NCBI GenBank assembly: GCA_943333275.1
Contig: CALQSQ010000008.1
Coordinates: 1 to 64,000, forward strand
Origin: Akkermansia muciniphila
GTDB lineage: Bacteria > Verrucomicrobiota > Verrucomicrobiia > Verrucomicrobiales > V1-33
Length of the DNA: 64,000 nucleotides
Direction: 5' to 3'
A model generated the notes under the pieces. The model did no database searches. It saw nothing but the letters and a program-made list of their open reading frames with translations, and was not told the origin of the DNA. The position numbers and the translations under genes are program-made. This document shows positions 34,782-44,628 of this stretch, piece after piece (position 1 is the first letter of the stretch; every line of letters begins with the position of its first letter).

Positions 34782-35252
34782 TTGAATCGCTCCGCCCTCA
34801 TCTCCGCCCTCCTCACGCACCTGCGCTCCGAGCTGGCCGCCTCCCTGCAGGCCGCCCGCGCCACTGCGGCAGCAGCGACGGATGCCGACAGCAAGGCGGA
34901 GAACAAATATGACACGCGCAATCTGGAGGCTTCATATCTGGCTAGGGGTCAGGCGTTTCGCGTGGCGGAATTACAGGAGGCAGTGAGCGCCTTCGAGGAC
35001 CTGGAGGTGCATCCGCCAGCGGTTGGAAAAACCGTGCGGCTTGGATCCGTGGTAAAATTACAGACGCCCACCGAAGTGCTTTTCTACCTCATTGGCCCGG
35101 CTGCCGGCGGCACGGAAATCATGCATGAGGGCCAGGAAATTTTGGTCACCACTCCCGCCTCACCGCTGGGTCAGAAGCTCATGGGCTGCAAGGCCGGGGA
35201 TCCGTTTGAGCTGCGCCCGGGCTGGCGCGCCAAAGTCCTAGAGATCAGCTGA
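34782..35252 (+). CDS. GreA/GreB C-terminal-like protein
   Basis: The 156-residue product has a helical N-terminus (LLTHLRSELAASLQAARATA, then a KAENKYDTRNLEASYLARGQ stretch) and a C-terminal GreA/B-like domain (GKTVRLGSVVKLQTP, LIGPAAGGTEIM, ILVTTPASPLGQKLMGCKAG). True GreA factors have a basic, coiled-coil tip that enters RNA polymerase; here the N-terminal part is shorter, so action on polymerase is not certain. The only start between the upstream in-frame stop (34767) and the conserved part is TTG at 34782; the ATG at 34766 is out of frame. Confidence 0.75.
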   Translation: MNRSALISALLTHLRSELAASLQAARATAAAATDADSKAENKYDTRNLEASYLARGQAFRVAELQEAVSAFEDLEVHPPAVGKTVRLGSVVKLQTPTEVLFYLIGPAAGGTEIMHEGQEILVTTPASPLGQKLMGCKAGDPFELRPGWRAKVLEIS

Positions 35253-35900
35253 AGGAAGCTCAATCACTGGCCGGCAGAAGGCCCCGGAGCACCCTGGCCA
35301 ATTGAGCGGCAATGCCCAAAATTTCACGGGCAGCGAAAGTGCGAACGCCTCCGGCGGAAAATGCAGTTCCTCCAGAATCCACAGTCCGGCTCCCAGCAGA
35401 ATGCGATGTGTCTCCGCGTTCTCCTCCCCCATGCCACCAATGGAATAATGATCGATGCCAATGCCACGGATTTTCTGCTCCACCAGCCATTGCGCCCCTT
35501 CTGGATTCACCCACGGCGATAGATACAACCACTCCTCGCTCTTGGCCCTGCGATCGCCCCAGCCCGTCGCCAGCAGAATGATTTTCCCGGCAAGCGAGCC
35601 ATAGAGTTTCCCCGCAAGGATTTCAGACGTGATCGCAGCGCCGGGTGCCATGCCGCGCAGATCCGCTATCAACGCGGGTCCGGCAAATCCCTCCAGTGGC
35701 AACTGGTCTATGCTGGCACCGCCCGCGATCCGATGCAGCGGGGCATCGAGATGACTGCCCGTGTGCGTGGCCATCGCAATTTCCTCCATCCTCCAGCCAT
35801 CGGTGGGATGATCAAGCGTTCGCTTCATCACCACGGGAGGATGCACCGGGCAGTTGGGGGCATCGTGGAATAGTGGTTGGGAAAGGTCGAGGAGGCGCAT
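35238..35900 (-). CDS. cyclase family protein (kynurenine formamidase-like)
   Basis: The 220-residue protein has the metal-binding signature HTGSHLDAPLH near residue 46, which fits the family pattern HxGTHxDxPxH. Other family marks are IGIDHYSIGGMG and HRILLGAGLWILEELHFP. Members hydrolyse amides or act as lactonase-like hydrolases; substrate is unknown here. It follows the RbsD/FucU gene by 5 bp and is the last gene of a three-gene operon with the SDR. A lactonase step in fucose oxidation is a hypothesis only. Its end overlaps the convergent GreA-like gene by 15 bp. Confidence 0.85.
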   Translation of the reverse strand: MRLLDLSQPLFHDAPNCPVHPPVVMKRTLDHPTDGWRMEEIAMATHTGSHLDAPLHRIAGGASIDQLPLEGFAGPALIADLRGMAPGAAITSEILAGKLYGSLAGKIILLATGWGDRRAKSEEWLYLSPWVNPEGAQWLVEQKIRGIGIDHYSIGGMGEENAETHRILLGAGLWILEELHFPPEAFALSLPVKFWALPLNWPGCSGAFCRPVIELPSADL

Positions 35901-35905
35901 GGAAA

Positions 35906-36295
35906 TTAGCCGGAGACGAGGATCATGTTGGCATACTGAGTGGTATCCCCTGTGCGGATCAACCCCGCGGCACCGGGCACCCGCTTTTTGATGGCGTCAT
36001 GGGGTTCAAACGAAACCGGTGCTCCGCCGAGCGCCTGTTCGACCGCGCTGCGACACGCAGGAGGGTTCGCGGAAAGAAACTCCTCGGCCATGAAGGCGCG
36101 GGCGATCACGAAATTTGGCTGCAACGCCCTGAGCACCTGCAGCACCGTGGGCACATCGTCCACAAGGGACAGGTCGATGATTTCCATCCCCGGCCACGAG
36201 GGAAATCCGCGATCCGCGATCACCAGCGTATTGGTGTGACGCACGCGCGCCAGGAGTGAGAGCAGATGGGGATTGAGGATGCCGGATTTGAGCAT
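35906..36295 (-). CDS. RbsD/FucU-family sugar mutarotase
   Basis: The 129-residue product matches the RbsD/FucU family, which interconverts sugar anomers (ribose pyranase or L-fucose mutarotase). Visible marks: MLKSGILNPHLLSLLARVRH near the start, IADRGFPSWPGMEIIDLSL, and the C-terminal IRTGDTTQYANMILVSG. The neighbouring SDR resembles L-fucose dehydrogenases, which points to FucU-like activity, but the two subtypes cannot be separated by eye. It lies 11 bp after the SDR and 5 bp before the cyclase-family gene. Confidence 0.87.
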   Translation of the reverse strand: MLKSGILNPHLLSLLARVRHTNTLVIADRGFPSWPGMEIIDLSLVDDVPTVLQVLRALQPNFVIARAFMAEEFLSANPPACRSAVEQALGGAPVSFEPHDAIKKRVPGAAGLIRTGDTTQYANMILVSG

Positions 36296-36306
36296 GGAGT
36301 CGGAGG

Positions 36307-37092
36307 TTAGGAAACTGTGCAGGCGCGATCAAGGTGCGTGTAGCCGCCGTCAACGTAAAGGATCTGCCCCGTGGTGTGCGACGAACGCGGCGAGGCCACG
36401 AACACGACCGTGTCGGCGATTTCCTGCGGCGTGGTCATACGCCTTTCAAAGGGAATGGTCGCGGAGATTTTTTCCAGGGCGGCACCGGGGTCGGGTAGCT
36501 GGCTGATCCATCGCTCATATTGAGGAGTCATGACCTCCGCAGGGATGACGGCATTCACCCGAATGCCATGCTGCGCCAAATCCAACGCCCATTCGCGAGT
36601 GAGGGCATTCATCGCGCCTTTCGCCGCAGAATAACCGCTGGTGCCACCCTGACCGGTAGTCGCACACTTGGTGCCGATATTGATGATCGATCCCTTTGAA
36701 GCGATCAGCGCGCCGAGACACGCCTGCACCAGCACAAAACAATAGACGATATTGCGTTCCAGAGACTGGCGGAAATCTGCCACGGGGGACCTGAGCCCCA
36801 CGCCATCGTTCACTCCGGCATTATTCACCACGACATCAATGCGACCATACTTTGCCAGAGCCTGCCCCACCGCCGCGCGCACCGCCGCCTCATCCGTCAA
36901 TTCACACACAAAACTCTCCGCCTTCTGCCCCCAGGCCGCCAGATCACTCACCAATTTCTCCGCCTCCTCCACACTGCGGCCCAAAATACAGACATTCGCT
37001 CCTTCGCCAGCAAAGCTCCGCGTGATCGCCTCGCCGATCCCCTTGGCTCCGCCCGTCACGATCACCACCTTGTCTTTCAGTTCAAAATTCAT
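36307..37092 (-). CDS. SDR dehydrogenase, L-fucose dehydrogenase-like
   Basis: From the ATG at 37092 the product is 261 residues with all classical SDR marks: TGGAKGIG (nucleotide binding), VNNAGVNDGVGL, active-site Ser region NIGTKCATTGQGGTSG and YSAAK. The segments NNAGVNDGVGL, VIPAEVMTPQYERW, RRMTTPQEIADTVVF and HTTGQILYVDGGYTHLDRA match my memory of bacterial L-fucose dehydrogenases, which oxidise L-fucose to its lactone. It heads a three-gene operon with an RbsD/FucU protein and a cyclase-family hydrolase. The substrate call is therefore likely but unproven. Confidence 0.82.
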   Translation of the reverse strand: MNFELKDKVVIVTGGAKGIGEAITRSFAGEGANVCILGRSVEEAEKLVSDLAAWGQKAESFVCELTDEAAVRAAVGQALAKYGRIDVVVNNAGVNDGVGLRSPVADFRQSLERNIVYCFVLVQACLGALIASKGSIINIGTKCATTGQGGTSGYSAAKGAMNALTREWALDLAQHGIRVNAVIPAEVMTPQYERWISQLPDPGAALEKISATIPFERRMTTPQEIADTVVFVASPRSSHTTGQILYVDGGYTHLDRACTVS

Positions 37093-37236
37093 ACAGCCTA
37101 CATTCAAGAGCACCCCCGTGGAATCAGACACTCCGCATTTAGGGAGTCTCTCCGCCCTCCAACATTAACGCGCAGTTCAAACGCGGGGAAAATTTGCCGT
37201 GCATTGGCTGGCCGAAACCGCTATTTCTGGCGCACC

Positions 37237-38016
37237 ATGAAATTTCCTTCCTACACCCACTCGTTGATCCTCCTGCTTGGCCTCTGCACTCCTCTCCATG
37301 CCGATGTGGGCGTGGGGGTGAAGGCTCCGGCCGGGGCGGAAATGCTGCTCGATGGCACGCGTGAAATGCTCGATGCCCAATGGATTTATTGGGAGGGCCC
37401 GGGCTTCAAATCGGCCATGCCCATCAAATGGAAAGTAGTGCCGGACCCCGTGGACAAGGGAACCTCCATCATGACCGACGACCGCGTGGCCGATGGCGGG
37501 ATCTATGGTTCGGCGGACATCGTGACCAAGAAAGAATACCGCGATTTCCGGCTGCACATTGAATTCCTGGTCATGAAACCAGGCGGCAACAGCGGTGTCT
37601 ATCTCCAGAATCGCTACGAAATCCAAGTCCTCGACGGCGATAAAACCCCGCACGGCATGGGTGCCGTCATCAACCAAACTGAATCCCCCTACGATGCCTA
37701 CGCCGGCACCGGAAAATGGAACAGCTACGACATCACCTTCCGCGCCGCACGGTTCAAGGATGGGAAATTGTCCGAAAAGGCGATGGTCTCAATGTTCTTC
37801 AACGGCAAAAAAGTCCACACCAACATCATCATCGCCCAAGTCTGGGGCGGCGCCAACTCCGGCCTGGATGGAGGAAACGACGACGGCAAGGGAATCACCG
37901 ACAAACCCGGCGGTCTCAAACTCCAATGCGAAGGCCACGATGTGCGCTACCGCAACACCTGGATCAAGGAACTCGACCTGCGCGTGGCGAACACGGATTT
38001 CACGGAAAAGGATTGA
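37237..38016 (+). CDS. DUF1080 (3-keto-disaccharide hydrolase-like) secreted protein
   Basis: From the ATG at 37237 the product is 259 residues with a signal peptide (HSLILLLGLCTPLHA). The body is a LamG-like sandwich of the DUF1080 family: GGIYGSADIVTKKEYRDFRL, EFLVMKPGGNSGVYLQNRYE, QVLDGDKTPHGMGAVINQTE and a late LQCEGHDVRYRNTWIKEL. Some family members hydrolyse 3-keto-disaccharides or bind glycans. It is abundant in Planctomycetes and Verrucomicrobia. It lies on the opposite strand to the fucose-like operon, 144 bp from its start, so the two regions may share a control region. Confidence 0.88.
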   Translation: MKFPSYTHSLILLLGLCTPLHADVGVGVKAPAGAEMLLDGTREMLDAQWIYWEGPGFKSAMPIKWKVVPDPVDKGTSIMTDDRVADGGIYGSADIVTKKEYRDFRLHIEFLVMKPGGNSGVYLQNRYEIQVLDGDKTPHGMGAVINQTESPYDAYAGTGKWNSYDITFRAARFKDGKLSEKAMVSMFFNGKKVHTNIIIAQVWGGANSGLDGGNDDGKGITDKPGGLKLQCEGHDVRYRNTWIKELDLRVANTDFTEKD

Positions 38017-38135
38017 TAACAGGAGCGCAACAATGGCCGGCCTCACGCAGCTTTGCTCAGTCAAGCTTTCCGACACGGCGGCTTGCAAAAGAGCGTGAGT
38101 TGTGAAACATATATAACGCAATCATCCCTCAGCTT

Positions 38136-38588
38136 ATGAATCCCATCTCCGTCTCCCCTGATGAAGGCAAGCAGGTAAACATTCTTGGAATCCCGATGCT
38201 CATTCGCATCCACGGTCGCGATACCGGCGGCACGCTCAGCGTGGTCGAATCGCACGACCTGCCTGGTGGCGGTCCTCCCCCGCACATCCATCATCGCGAG
38301 GACGAGACCTTCCAAATCCTCGAAGGCGAATACGAGTTTCACGTGGCTGGAAAAACCATTGTTGCCCAGCCCGGCACCACGGTTTTTGCGCCGCGCGGGA
38401 TCCCGCATACCTACCGCTATCTCGGCCAGACGCCGGGCCGCCTCATGTGCACCATCACGCCGTCGGGCTTCGAGGGATTCTTCGAGGAAATCGGCGCCCT
38501 GAGCCCGCAGCAACAGCAGGACATCCCACGGGTGATGGAGATCGCAGAAAAGTTTGGCATGGAAATCCTGCCGCCGCCCGCTCCTTGA
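38136..38588 (+). CDS. cupin domain protein
   Basis: The 150-residue protein is one double-stranded beta-helix. Motif 1 is GGPPPHIHHREDETFQILEG (two His and a Glu as metal ligands) and motif 2 is PGTTVFAPRGIPHTYRYLG, with the fourth ligand His. This type of small cupin often binds a metal; catalytic role unknown. It has no signal peptide. It follows the DUF1080 gene by about 120 bp. Confidence 0.87.
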   Translation: MNPISVSPDEGKQVNILGIPMLIRIHGRDTGGTLSVVESHDLPGGGPPPHIHHREDETFQILEGEYEFHVAGKTIVAQPGTTVFAPRGIPHTYRYLGQTPGRLMCTITPSGFEGFFEEIGALSPQQQQDIPRVMEIAEKFGMEILPPPAP

Positions 38589-38772
38589 AACAGATTGCGA
38601 GTGCCTTCTTGTGCCACCGCCACTTGCATAACGCAGGGAGGTCCACGGCGAAAGGATCGTCGGACAGGAGGACGTAGTGGGCCATGCGTGCGCAGTTCGT
38701 TCCTCAATGAAAGGAAAAACTCCGCCATCGCGGGATTGCCCTAAGGTTGGTTCCTCCGCATACCACTGAGGC

Positions 38773-39825
38773 ATGTCACCCATCCTCCGCGCTTTCTATT
38801 CACTGGTCTCACTTGTCGGCCTTACCATTCACTCCGTCAGCGCCGCCGACACTCCCGTTGAGATGACGGGCTCGGAAGGCGATGGCGAAATCACCGTCGG
38901 TCCCGAATACAAAACCGACAAAGACCTCACCGACCTCGGCGCACCGAAGGGGAAAGCGTTCGAATTCACGATGAAGCTCGCCGACAGCAAAATCTTTCGC
39001 GGGGACGACAAGACCCTTGAGCCAGAAAAAAAGGCGGTGCGCACTGAACGCAAAATTTCCGTCTACATCCCCGCCGCCTACAAGGACGGCACGCCGGCTC
39101 CCTTGCTCATCATTCACGACGGCCCCGGTCCGCTGAATCTCGTGCGCAATGCGCTCGACAACCTGACCATTTCCAAGGAGGCAAATCGCAAGCTGCCCGC
39201 CTTCATCGCCATCGCCGTGGAAAACGGTGGCAACGATGGCAAAAACAGCCAGCGCGGACTCGAATACGACACCATGTCCGACCGCCTCGCCCGCTTCATC
39301 GCCGAGGAAGTGCTCCCCGCCGTCCTTGCCAACCCAGACATCAAAGCCGCCTATCCCAAACTCGCCTTTACGAAAAATCCCTGGGGCCACGCGGTCATGG
39401 GGTGCAGCTCCGGCGGTGCCGCCGCGCTGAGCATGGCCTGGTTCCGTCCCGATCTCTTCCGCCGCGTCATCGCCTACTCCGGCACCTTCGTGGACCAGCA
39501 GGATGACGATGCCCCCGAGGAGGCGCAATTCCCACTTGGAGCCTGGGAATACCATTCCAGCATGAAGCTCATTGAAAAAGCGGAACCCAAACCCCTCCGC
39601 ATCTTCACCCATGTTTCCGAAAACGACAACCGCGCCAGCGACCCCGAAAGCACCTACCACAACTGGGTCATGGCCGGCCAGCGCACCTCCGCCGCCTTAA
39701 CCGCCAAAGGCTACCACCACCGCTACGTCTTCAGCAAAGCCACCAACCACTGCGACGGCAACGTCTTCAACCACACCCTGGCCGACACCCTCGTCTGGCT
39801 CTGGCGCGGCTACCGTGGGGAGTGA
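38773..39825 (+). CDS. secreted alpha/beta-hydrolase esterase (enterochelin-esterase type)
   Basis: The 350-residue product has a signal peptide (FYSLVSLVGLTIHSVSA) and an esterase-D-like domain. The nucleophile elbow is MGCSSGGAAALSMAWFRPD near residue 213, an acidic region follows (FTHVSENDNR), and the catalytic His is likely in SKATNHCDGNVFNHTLADTL near 320. The first 60 residues are acidic and of unknown role. It is a paralogue of the esterase domain of the fusion at 6018 but lacks the propeller. Substrate unknown; sugar esters such as acetyl or feruloyl groups are plausible. Confidence 0.85.
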   Translation: MSPILRAFYSLVSLVGLTIHSVSAADTPVEMTGSEGDGEITVGPEYKTDKDLTDLGAPKGKAFEFTMKLADSKIFRGDDKTLEPEKKAVRTERKISVYIPAAYKDGTPAPLLIIHDGPGPLNLVRNALDNLTISKEANRKLPAFIAIAVENGGNDGKNSQRGLEYDTMSDRLARFIAEEVLPAVLANPDIKAAYPKLAFTKNPWGHAVMGCSSGGAAALSMAWFRPDLFRRVIAYSGTFVDQQDDDAPEEAQFPLGAWEYHSSMKLIEKAEPKPLRIFTHVSENDNRASDPESTYHNWVMAGQRTSAALTAKGYHHRYVFSKATNHCDGNVFNHTLADTLVWLWRGYRGE

Positions 39826-39860
39826 GGGCCTTGGCAATGCAATGGACCTGGATTACTTCG

Positions 39861-40799
39861 TTACCGAGGATCCGTGATCATTTTCGAACCATTCTTTAGC
39901 GGGTAGAGGCGGTAGGAGGCCATCAACGCCAAGCTGAGGGGAAGTAAGCCTATGAACCATCGGGCACCGCTATAAAGAATGACTTCCTTCAGCGGAAACG
40001 GGGCGCTGGTTTTCATCCAGACATTGATGAAGCAGCCATAAACGGTAGCGAGGACGAGGATGATCAAAGAGGTGAAGAGCAGAATGGCCGGGGAAGACAA
40101 CTGGCAGCGGCGGCGGAGGTAGTCGGCAAGGGCATTGCAGGGGAGGCTGAAGCAAAGGATGAAGCTGCCAAAACTGGTGAGGACTTTGAGGGGTGCGGTT
40201 ACGAGTGGGACGTAAAAGAGGTAATAGATGGAGGCACCGTCGGCGGAATTTCTACCCAGCAACATTTGGCCGAAAATTTCAATGAGACCGAGGGGGAGCC
40301 AGACCGCGCCGCTGAAAAGAACGCACAGAAAGTAAAGCCTGATGGAATGCCACGGGCGTGGCGGCGTGGCCTGATCATGCCTCGGTGTATTTTCCGGTTC
40401 GGGCAGAGGGCGCAAGCGGTAAACAGCCATTAGGATAAAACTGAGGGGAAGCGTAGCGGCCCATATCATGCCGGTGGAGGGCGCAACTGGCTGCGGGGGG
40501 CCATGTTCGCCGAACGCTGGGTTGGGTAGCCTTTTGAGGCTGTCACTCATGGAACCAATCCAGCCAACTATGAGGGCAAAGAGGAGGACTATGCAGAGGA
40601 TGGTCCAGACATGCCAGTTGAGGCGGCGGCGGATGAAATCGGCGAAGGCGTTGCAGGGAAGGCTGAGGCAGAGGGTGGCGATGGCCCAGATGGTAACTAG
40701 ACCAAGGCGCGGGACGGTAAATGCACGGTAGAAAGCGCAGATGCCCATGGGAGCCAGAAAGAGAAAGCTTATGAAGATGGCAGTCAGGTAACGTTTCAT
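39861..40799 (-). CDS. internally duplicated membrane protein
   Basis: From the ATG at 40799 the product is 312 residues with about eight hydrophobic segments. It has two similar halves: CLSLPCNAFADFIRRRLNWH in the first and CFSLPCNALADYLRRRCQLS in the second, and PLSFILMAVYRLRPL against PLSLALMASYRLYPL. A family is not recognised. An open frame upstream to 41009 adds non-membrane sequence and overlaps the neighbouring gene by 32 bp. No motif suggests transport or catalysis. Confidence 0.7.
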   Translation of the reverse strand: MKRYLTAIFISFLFLAPMGICAFYRAFTVPRLGLVTIWAIATLCLSLPCNAFADFIRRRLNWHVWTILCIVLLFALIVGWIGSMSDSLKRLPNPAFGEHGPPQPVAPSTGMIWAATLPLSFILMAVYRLRPLPEPENTPRHDQATPPRPWHSIRLYFLCVLFSGAVWLPLGLIEIFGQMLLGRNSADGASIYYLFYVPLVTAPLKVLTSFGSFILCFSLPCNALADYLRRRCQLSSPAILLFTSLIILVLATVYGCFINVWMKTSAPFPLKEVILYSGARWFIGLLPLSLALMASYRLYPLKNGSKMITDPR

Positions 40800-40977
40800 C
40801 GGATGCGCCAGGCGGGGTGCGGGAACGATCAGGGCACCAACAAGGAGGAGGTGGCCAGCACAATCTGCCAGCCAGCTTGTTCTGCATAGTAGATTCGTTA
40901 GGGTTTTGCTGTTGGCGGTTGTTTCTAACTGGATTGAGGATTGAGGAAAGATGCGCGGCGGGAGAGAGCGGCAACCC

Positions 40978-42105
40978 TCATTTCCCACCCTCCATCTCCG
41001 CCCGAACAATATCGGCGAGCTGTTTGGCGGTGGGCAGTTTTCCTTTCAGTTCACCGGGCAATTTCGACTGCAAGGCGTAGGCGGCGACGCCGATGGGGTT
41101 GGCTTTGGTGCGGAGGGCATACTCGACTTCCACGTCGTCCTTTTCCGCGCAGAGGATGATGCCGATGGAGGGCTGGTCGCCGGGGCCGCGCTCCTTGTCG
41201 TTGAGCAGGTTCAGGTAGAAATCCATCTTCCCCGTGAACTCCGGCTCGAAGGGGCCGACTTTGAGGTCGAAGGCGACGAGGGCCTTGAGGAAGCGGTGGT
41301 AGAAGAGGAGATCGATGAAATACTCCTTTTTCCCGAGGGCGATCCGGTGCTGGCGACCGACGAAGCAGAAGCCGTAGCCGAGTTCGAGCAGGAAGGATTG
41401 CAGGCGCGTGATGAGGCGGTCTTCGAGTTCACGTTCGCGCACGGCGCGGCGCAGACCGAGGAATTCCAGATTGTAGGAACTCTTGAGCATCTCGTCGGCC
41501 TGCTCGGCGAAGTGCTCGGGCAGGGCGAGGTCGAAGTTGTGCGTCTTTTTTTCCGTAACAGCGCGTTCGTAGGCCCCGGCCTTGATCTGATTGAGCAGGA
41601 CATTGCGGGACCAGCCGAAGCGGGCGGTGGCGCGGAGATACCAGAGGCGCGCGGCGGGGGCGGCGACGCGGAGGAGTGCGTTCGCGTGATGGCCCCACGG
41701 CACGGTGGAAACCATTTCTCTCACAACCTGTGAGAGATCCTCGCCAGTGGGAGCCTTTTTGCCTCCCTTTTCCATTTCTCTCACGACCTGTGCGAGAAAT
41801 TCCGGCTGATTGTGAAGGAGATAGAGCTGCTGCATCCGCCAAATATTTTGCGGTGAGAAGCCTTTCGCCTCAGGGAATGCCCGCTGCAAATCTCTGGCAA
41901 CCATCTCAACCACGGAATCGCCCCATCCGTGCGACTGCTGCTTTTCCACGATGCCGTGGCCGATGTCCCAGTAGAGCAGGATCGCCTCATGGGTAATGGC
42001 CCGGGCGGCTGAAATGCGGGCGGAGAGCACCCGAGTCTTCAGCTCCTCGATGAACTGCCGGTAGTCGGCGCTGACGCCCAGAGTGGTATCGGTGGGCTTT
42101 TTCAT
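40978..42105 (-). CDS. yhcG: YhcG/DUF1016-type PD-(D/E)XK nuclease-like protein
   Basis: The 375-residue protein has an N-terminal winged-helix-type region (YRQFIEELKTRVLSARISAA, LLYWDIGHGIVEKQQSHGWG) and a C-terminal PD-(D/E)XK-like nuclease fold: GKKEYFIDLLFYHRFLKALV followed by AFDLKVGPFEPEFTGKMDFY. This matches YhcG/DUF1016 family members, often linked to mobile or defence regions. No restriction-modification or toxin partner is adjacent. The gap 42106-42572 downstream of its start (467 bp to leuB) shows no gene or array. Confidence 0.87.
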   Translation of the reverse strand: MKKPTDTTLGVSADYRQFIEELKTRVLSARISAARAITHEAILLYWDIGHGIVEKQQSHGWGDSVVEMVARDLQRAFPEAKGFSPQNIWRMQQLYLLHNQPEFLAQVVREMEKGGKKAPTGEDLSQVVREMVSTVPWGHHANALLRVAAPAARLWYLRATARFGWSRNVLLNQIKAGAYERAVTEKKTHNFDLALPEHFAEQADEMLKSSYNLEFLGLRRAVRERELEDRLITRLQSFLLELGYGFCFVGRQHRIALGKKEYFIDLLFYHRFLKALVAFDLKVGPFEPEFTGKMDFYLNLLNDKERGPGDQPSIGIILCAEKDDVEVEYALRTKANPIGVAAYALQSKLPGELKGKLPTAKQLADIVRAEMEGGK

Positions 42106-42524
42106 TGAGCGAATCTCTCAGATCCGCCGATGCATTGGTTAGCGGGTGAGTCTTTGGAAGGAGCCGGTTTGGCTTTGGCGACGCGGGACATTTGGGAGAA
42201 TTCTTTCGTGGGGAATGGGTGAAAGGCAAGGGATTAGGGTTGGGGGGGATTTGGCGGGGGGAGGAAGGGGCGTTGGGGGTCAGAGCCGAGACTTCCCGGT
42301 TCAGAATGCCGATTTACGCTGCGGGAGAGGACATTTCTCACGGCGGAGTGGGCATTTCGCCGTGGGGAATGGGTTATTGAGTGCGGAGGATTCGTCTTGC
42401 TCTCGTTCGTCTGTGGCTACGTTCCTTTTGTCCCTGGGTCTCGTCCACGCGGATGCCGCCGCTCCTTGCTGCCTCTAACCGACGAAATTTCCGGTCTTGC
42501 ACGCCGCGGGATCCTCAGCACTAG

Positions 42525-43676
<1,152 letters not shown>

Positions 43677-43725
43677 CAGTTCTCAGTTGCAAATCCCCCC
43701 GCCTGTGACTTTTTGCCCCATCGCC

Positions 43726-43923
43726 ATGAAACCCCTCGCCGCCCTCCTCACCCTCGTCATCGCCACCGCCCTTTTCCCAGCTTGTGAAAAGCAGGACTAC
43801 AAGGAAACGAAGATGTTTCACGATGTGCCCAAACGCGCGGGCGATAAGGCGGCAGAACCCGCCGAGACGCCGAAGACCGAGGAGGCCAAACCGGCCCCGG
43901 CGGAAGGCGCGAAAAAGGAGTAG
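43726..43923 (+). CDS. small lipoprotein
   Basis: The 65-residue product has a lipoprotein signal: MKPLAALLTLVIATALFPAC, with Cys as residue 20 in a lipobox-like LFPAC. The mature chain is short, charged and rich in Ala, Pro, Glu and Lys. It lies downstream of leuB on the same strand and faces the ECF sigma factor gene. Function unknown. Confidence 0.65.
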   Translation: MKPLAALLTLVIATALFPACEKQDYKETKMFHDVPKRAGDKAAEPAETPKTEEAKPAPAEGAKKE

Positions 43924-43948
43924 TCGCTCTGAGCAGATTGGATTGGGC

Positions 43949-44572
43949 CTAATCCTTGACGCTGAAATGATGTTTCAGCCGATCCTTCAATTCCTGCCGC
44001 GCCCTGAAAATCAGTCTCTTCACGGCGCTAAGGCTCATTTGCAGAACCTCGGCAATTTCCTCATAGGCCATGCCCTCCTGATGCCGCAATGACAGGGCCA
44101 GGCGCTGATTTTCCGGCAGGGCGGCAATCGCCTCCTCCACCAGGCCTTCCAGTTCCTGATGCTCCACTGCGGCATCCGGTGAGACCGTGGCATGGTCGGT
44201 CAACTGGTGTCCAAATTCCTCCTCATCGGCGTCCAGACTCTGCAATGGATGGCGGCCCCTACGGCGGTATTCGTTGAAGGCCAGATTGCGCAGGATCGTA
44301 AACATCCAGGTGGTAAATTTCGCCGTTGGTTCATAGCGGACGGCGCTTTTCCAGATCCGGACGAACACCTGCTGCGCCACATCGTGCGCGTCCTCGATAT
44401 TGCCCAGCAGCCGCATGGCTGTGCCCACCACCGACTGCTGGTGCATTTGCACCAGTTCGGTGAACGCCCCATGATTCCCCAGCTTCACCGCCGCCATCAA
44501 TGCCACGCTGCGTTCATTGAGGCGCTCGGAGTGCTCGGTGGGATCGGGGGTTTCCAAAGCTTCAGGCGGCAT
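43949..44572 (-). CDS. ECF-type RNA polymerase sigma factor
   Basis: The 207-residue protein has sigma-70 region 2 (FTELVQMHQQSVVGTAMRLL, DAHDVAQQVFVRIWKSAVRY, TWMFTILRNLAFNEYRRRGR) and region 4 (EEAIAALPENQRLALSLRHQ, MAYEEIAEVLQMSLSAVKRL). There is no region 1 or 3, as in extracytoplasmic-function sigma factors. No anti-sigma factor is evident nearby; the membrane methyltransferase gene upstream on the same strand is not one. Target genes are unknown. Confidence 0.9.
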   Translation of the reverse strand: MPPEALETPDPTEHSERLNERSVALMAAVKLGNHGAFTELVQMHQQSVVGTAMRLLGNIEDAHDVAQQVFVRIWKSAVRYEPTAKFTTWMFTILRNLAFNEYRRRGRHPLQSLDADEEEFGHQLTDHATVSPDAAVEHQELEGLVEEAIAALPENQRLALSLRHQEGMAYEEIAEVLQMSLSAVKRLIFRARQELKDRLKHHFSVKD

Positions 44573-44628
44573 ATCAGCAGAGGTTGAAACCGGAAGAATG
44601 TGGAAAAGTTTCTGAAATTTCCGCGGCG

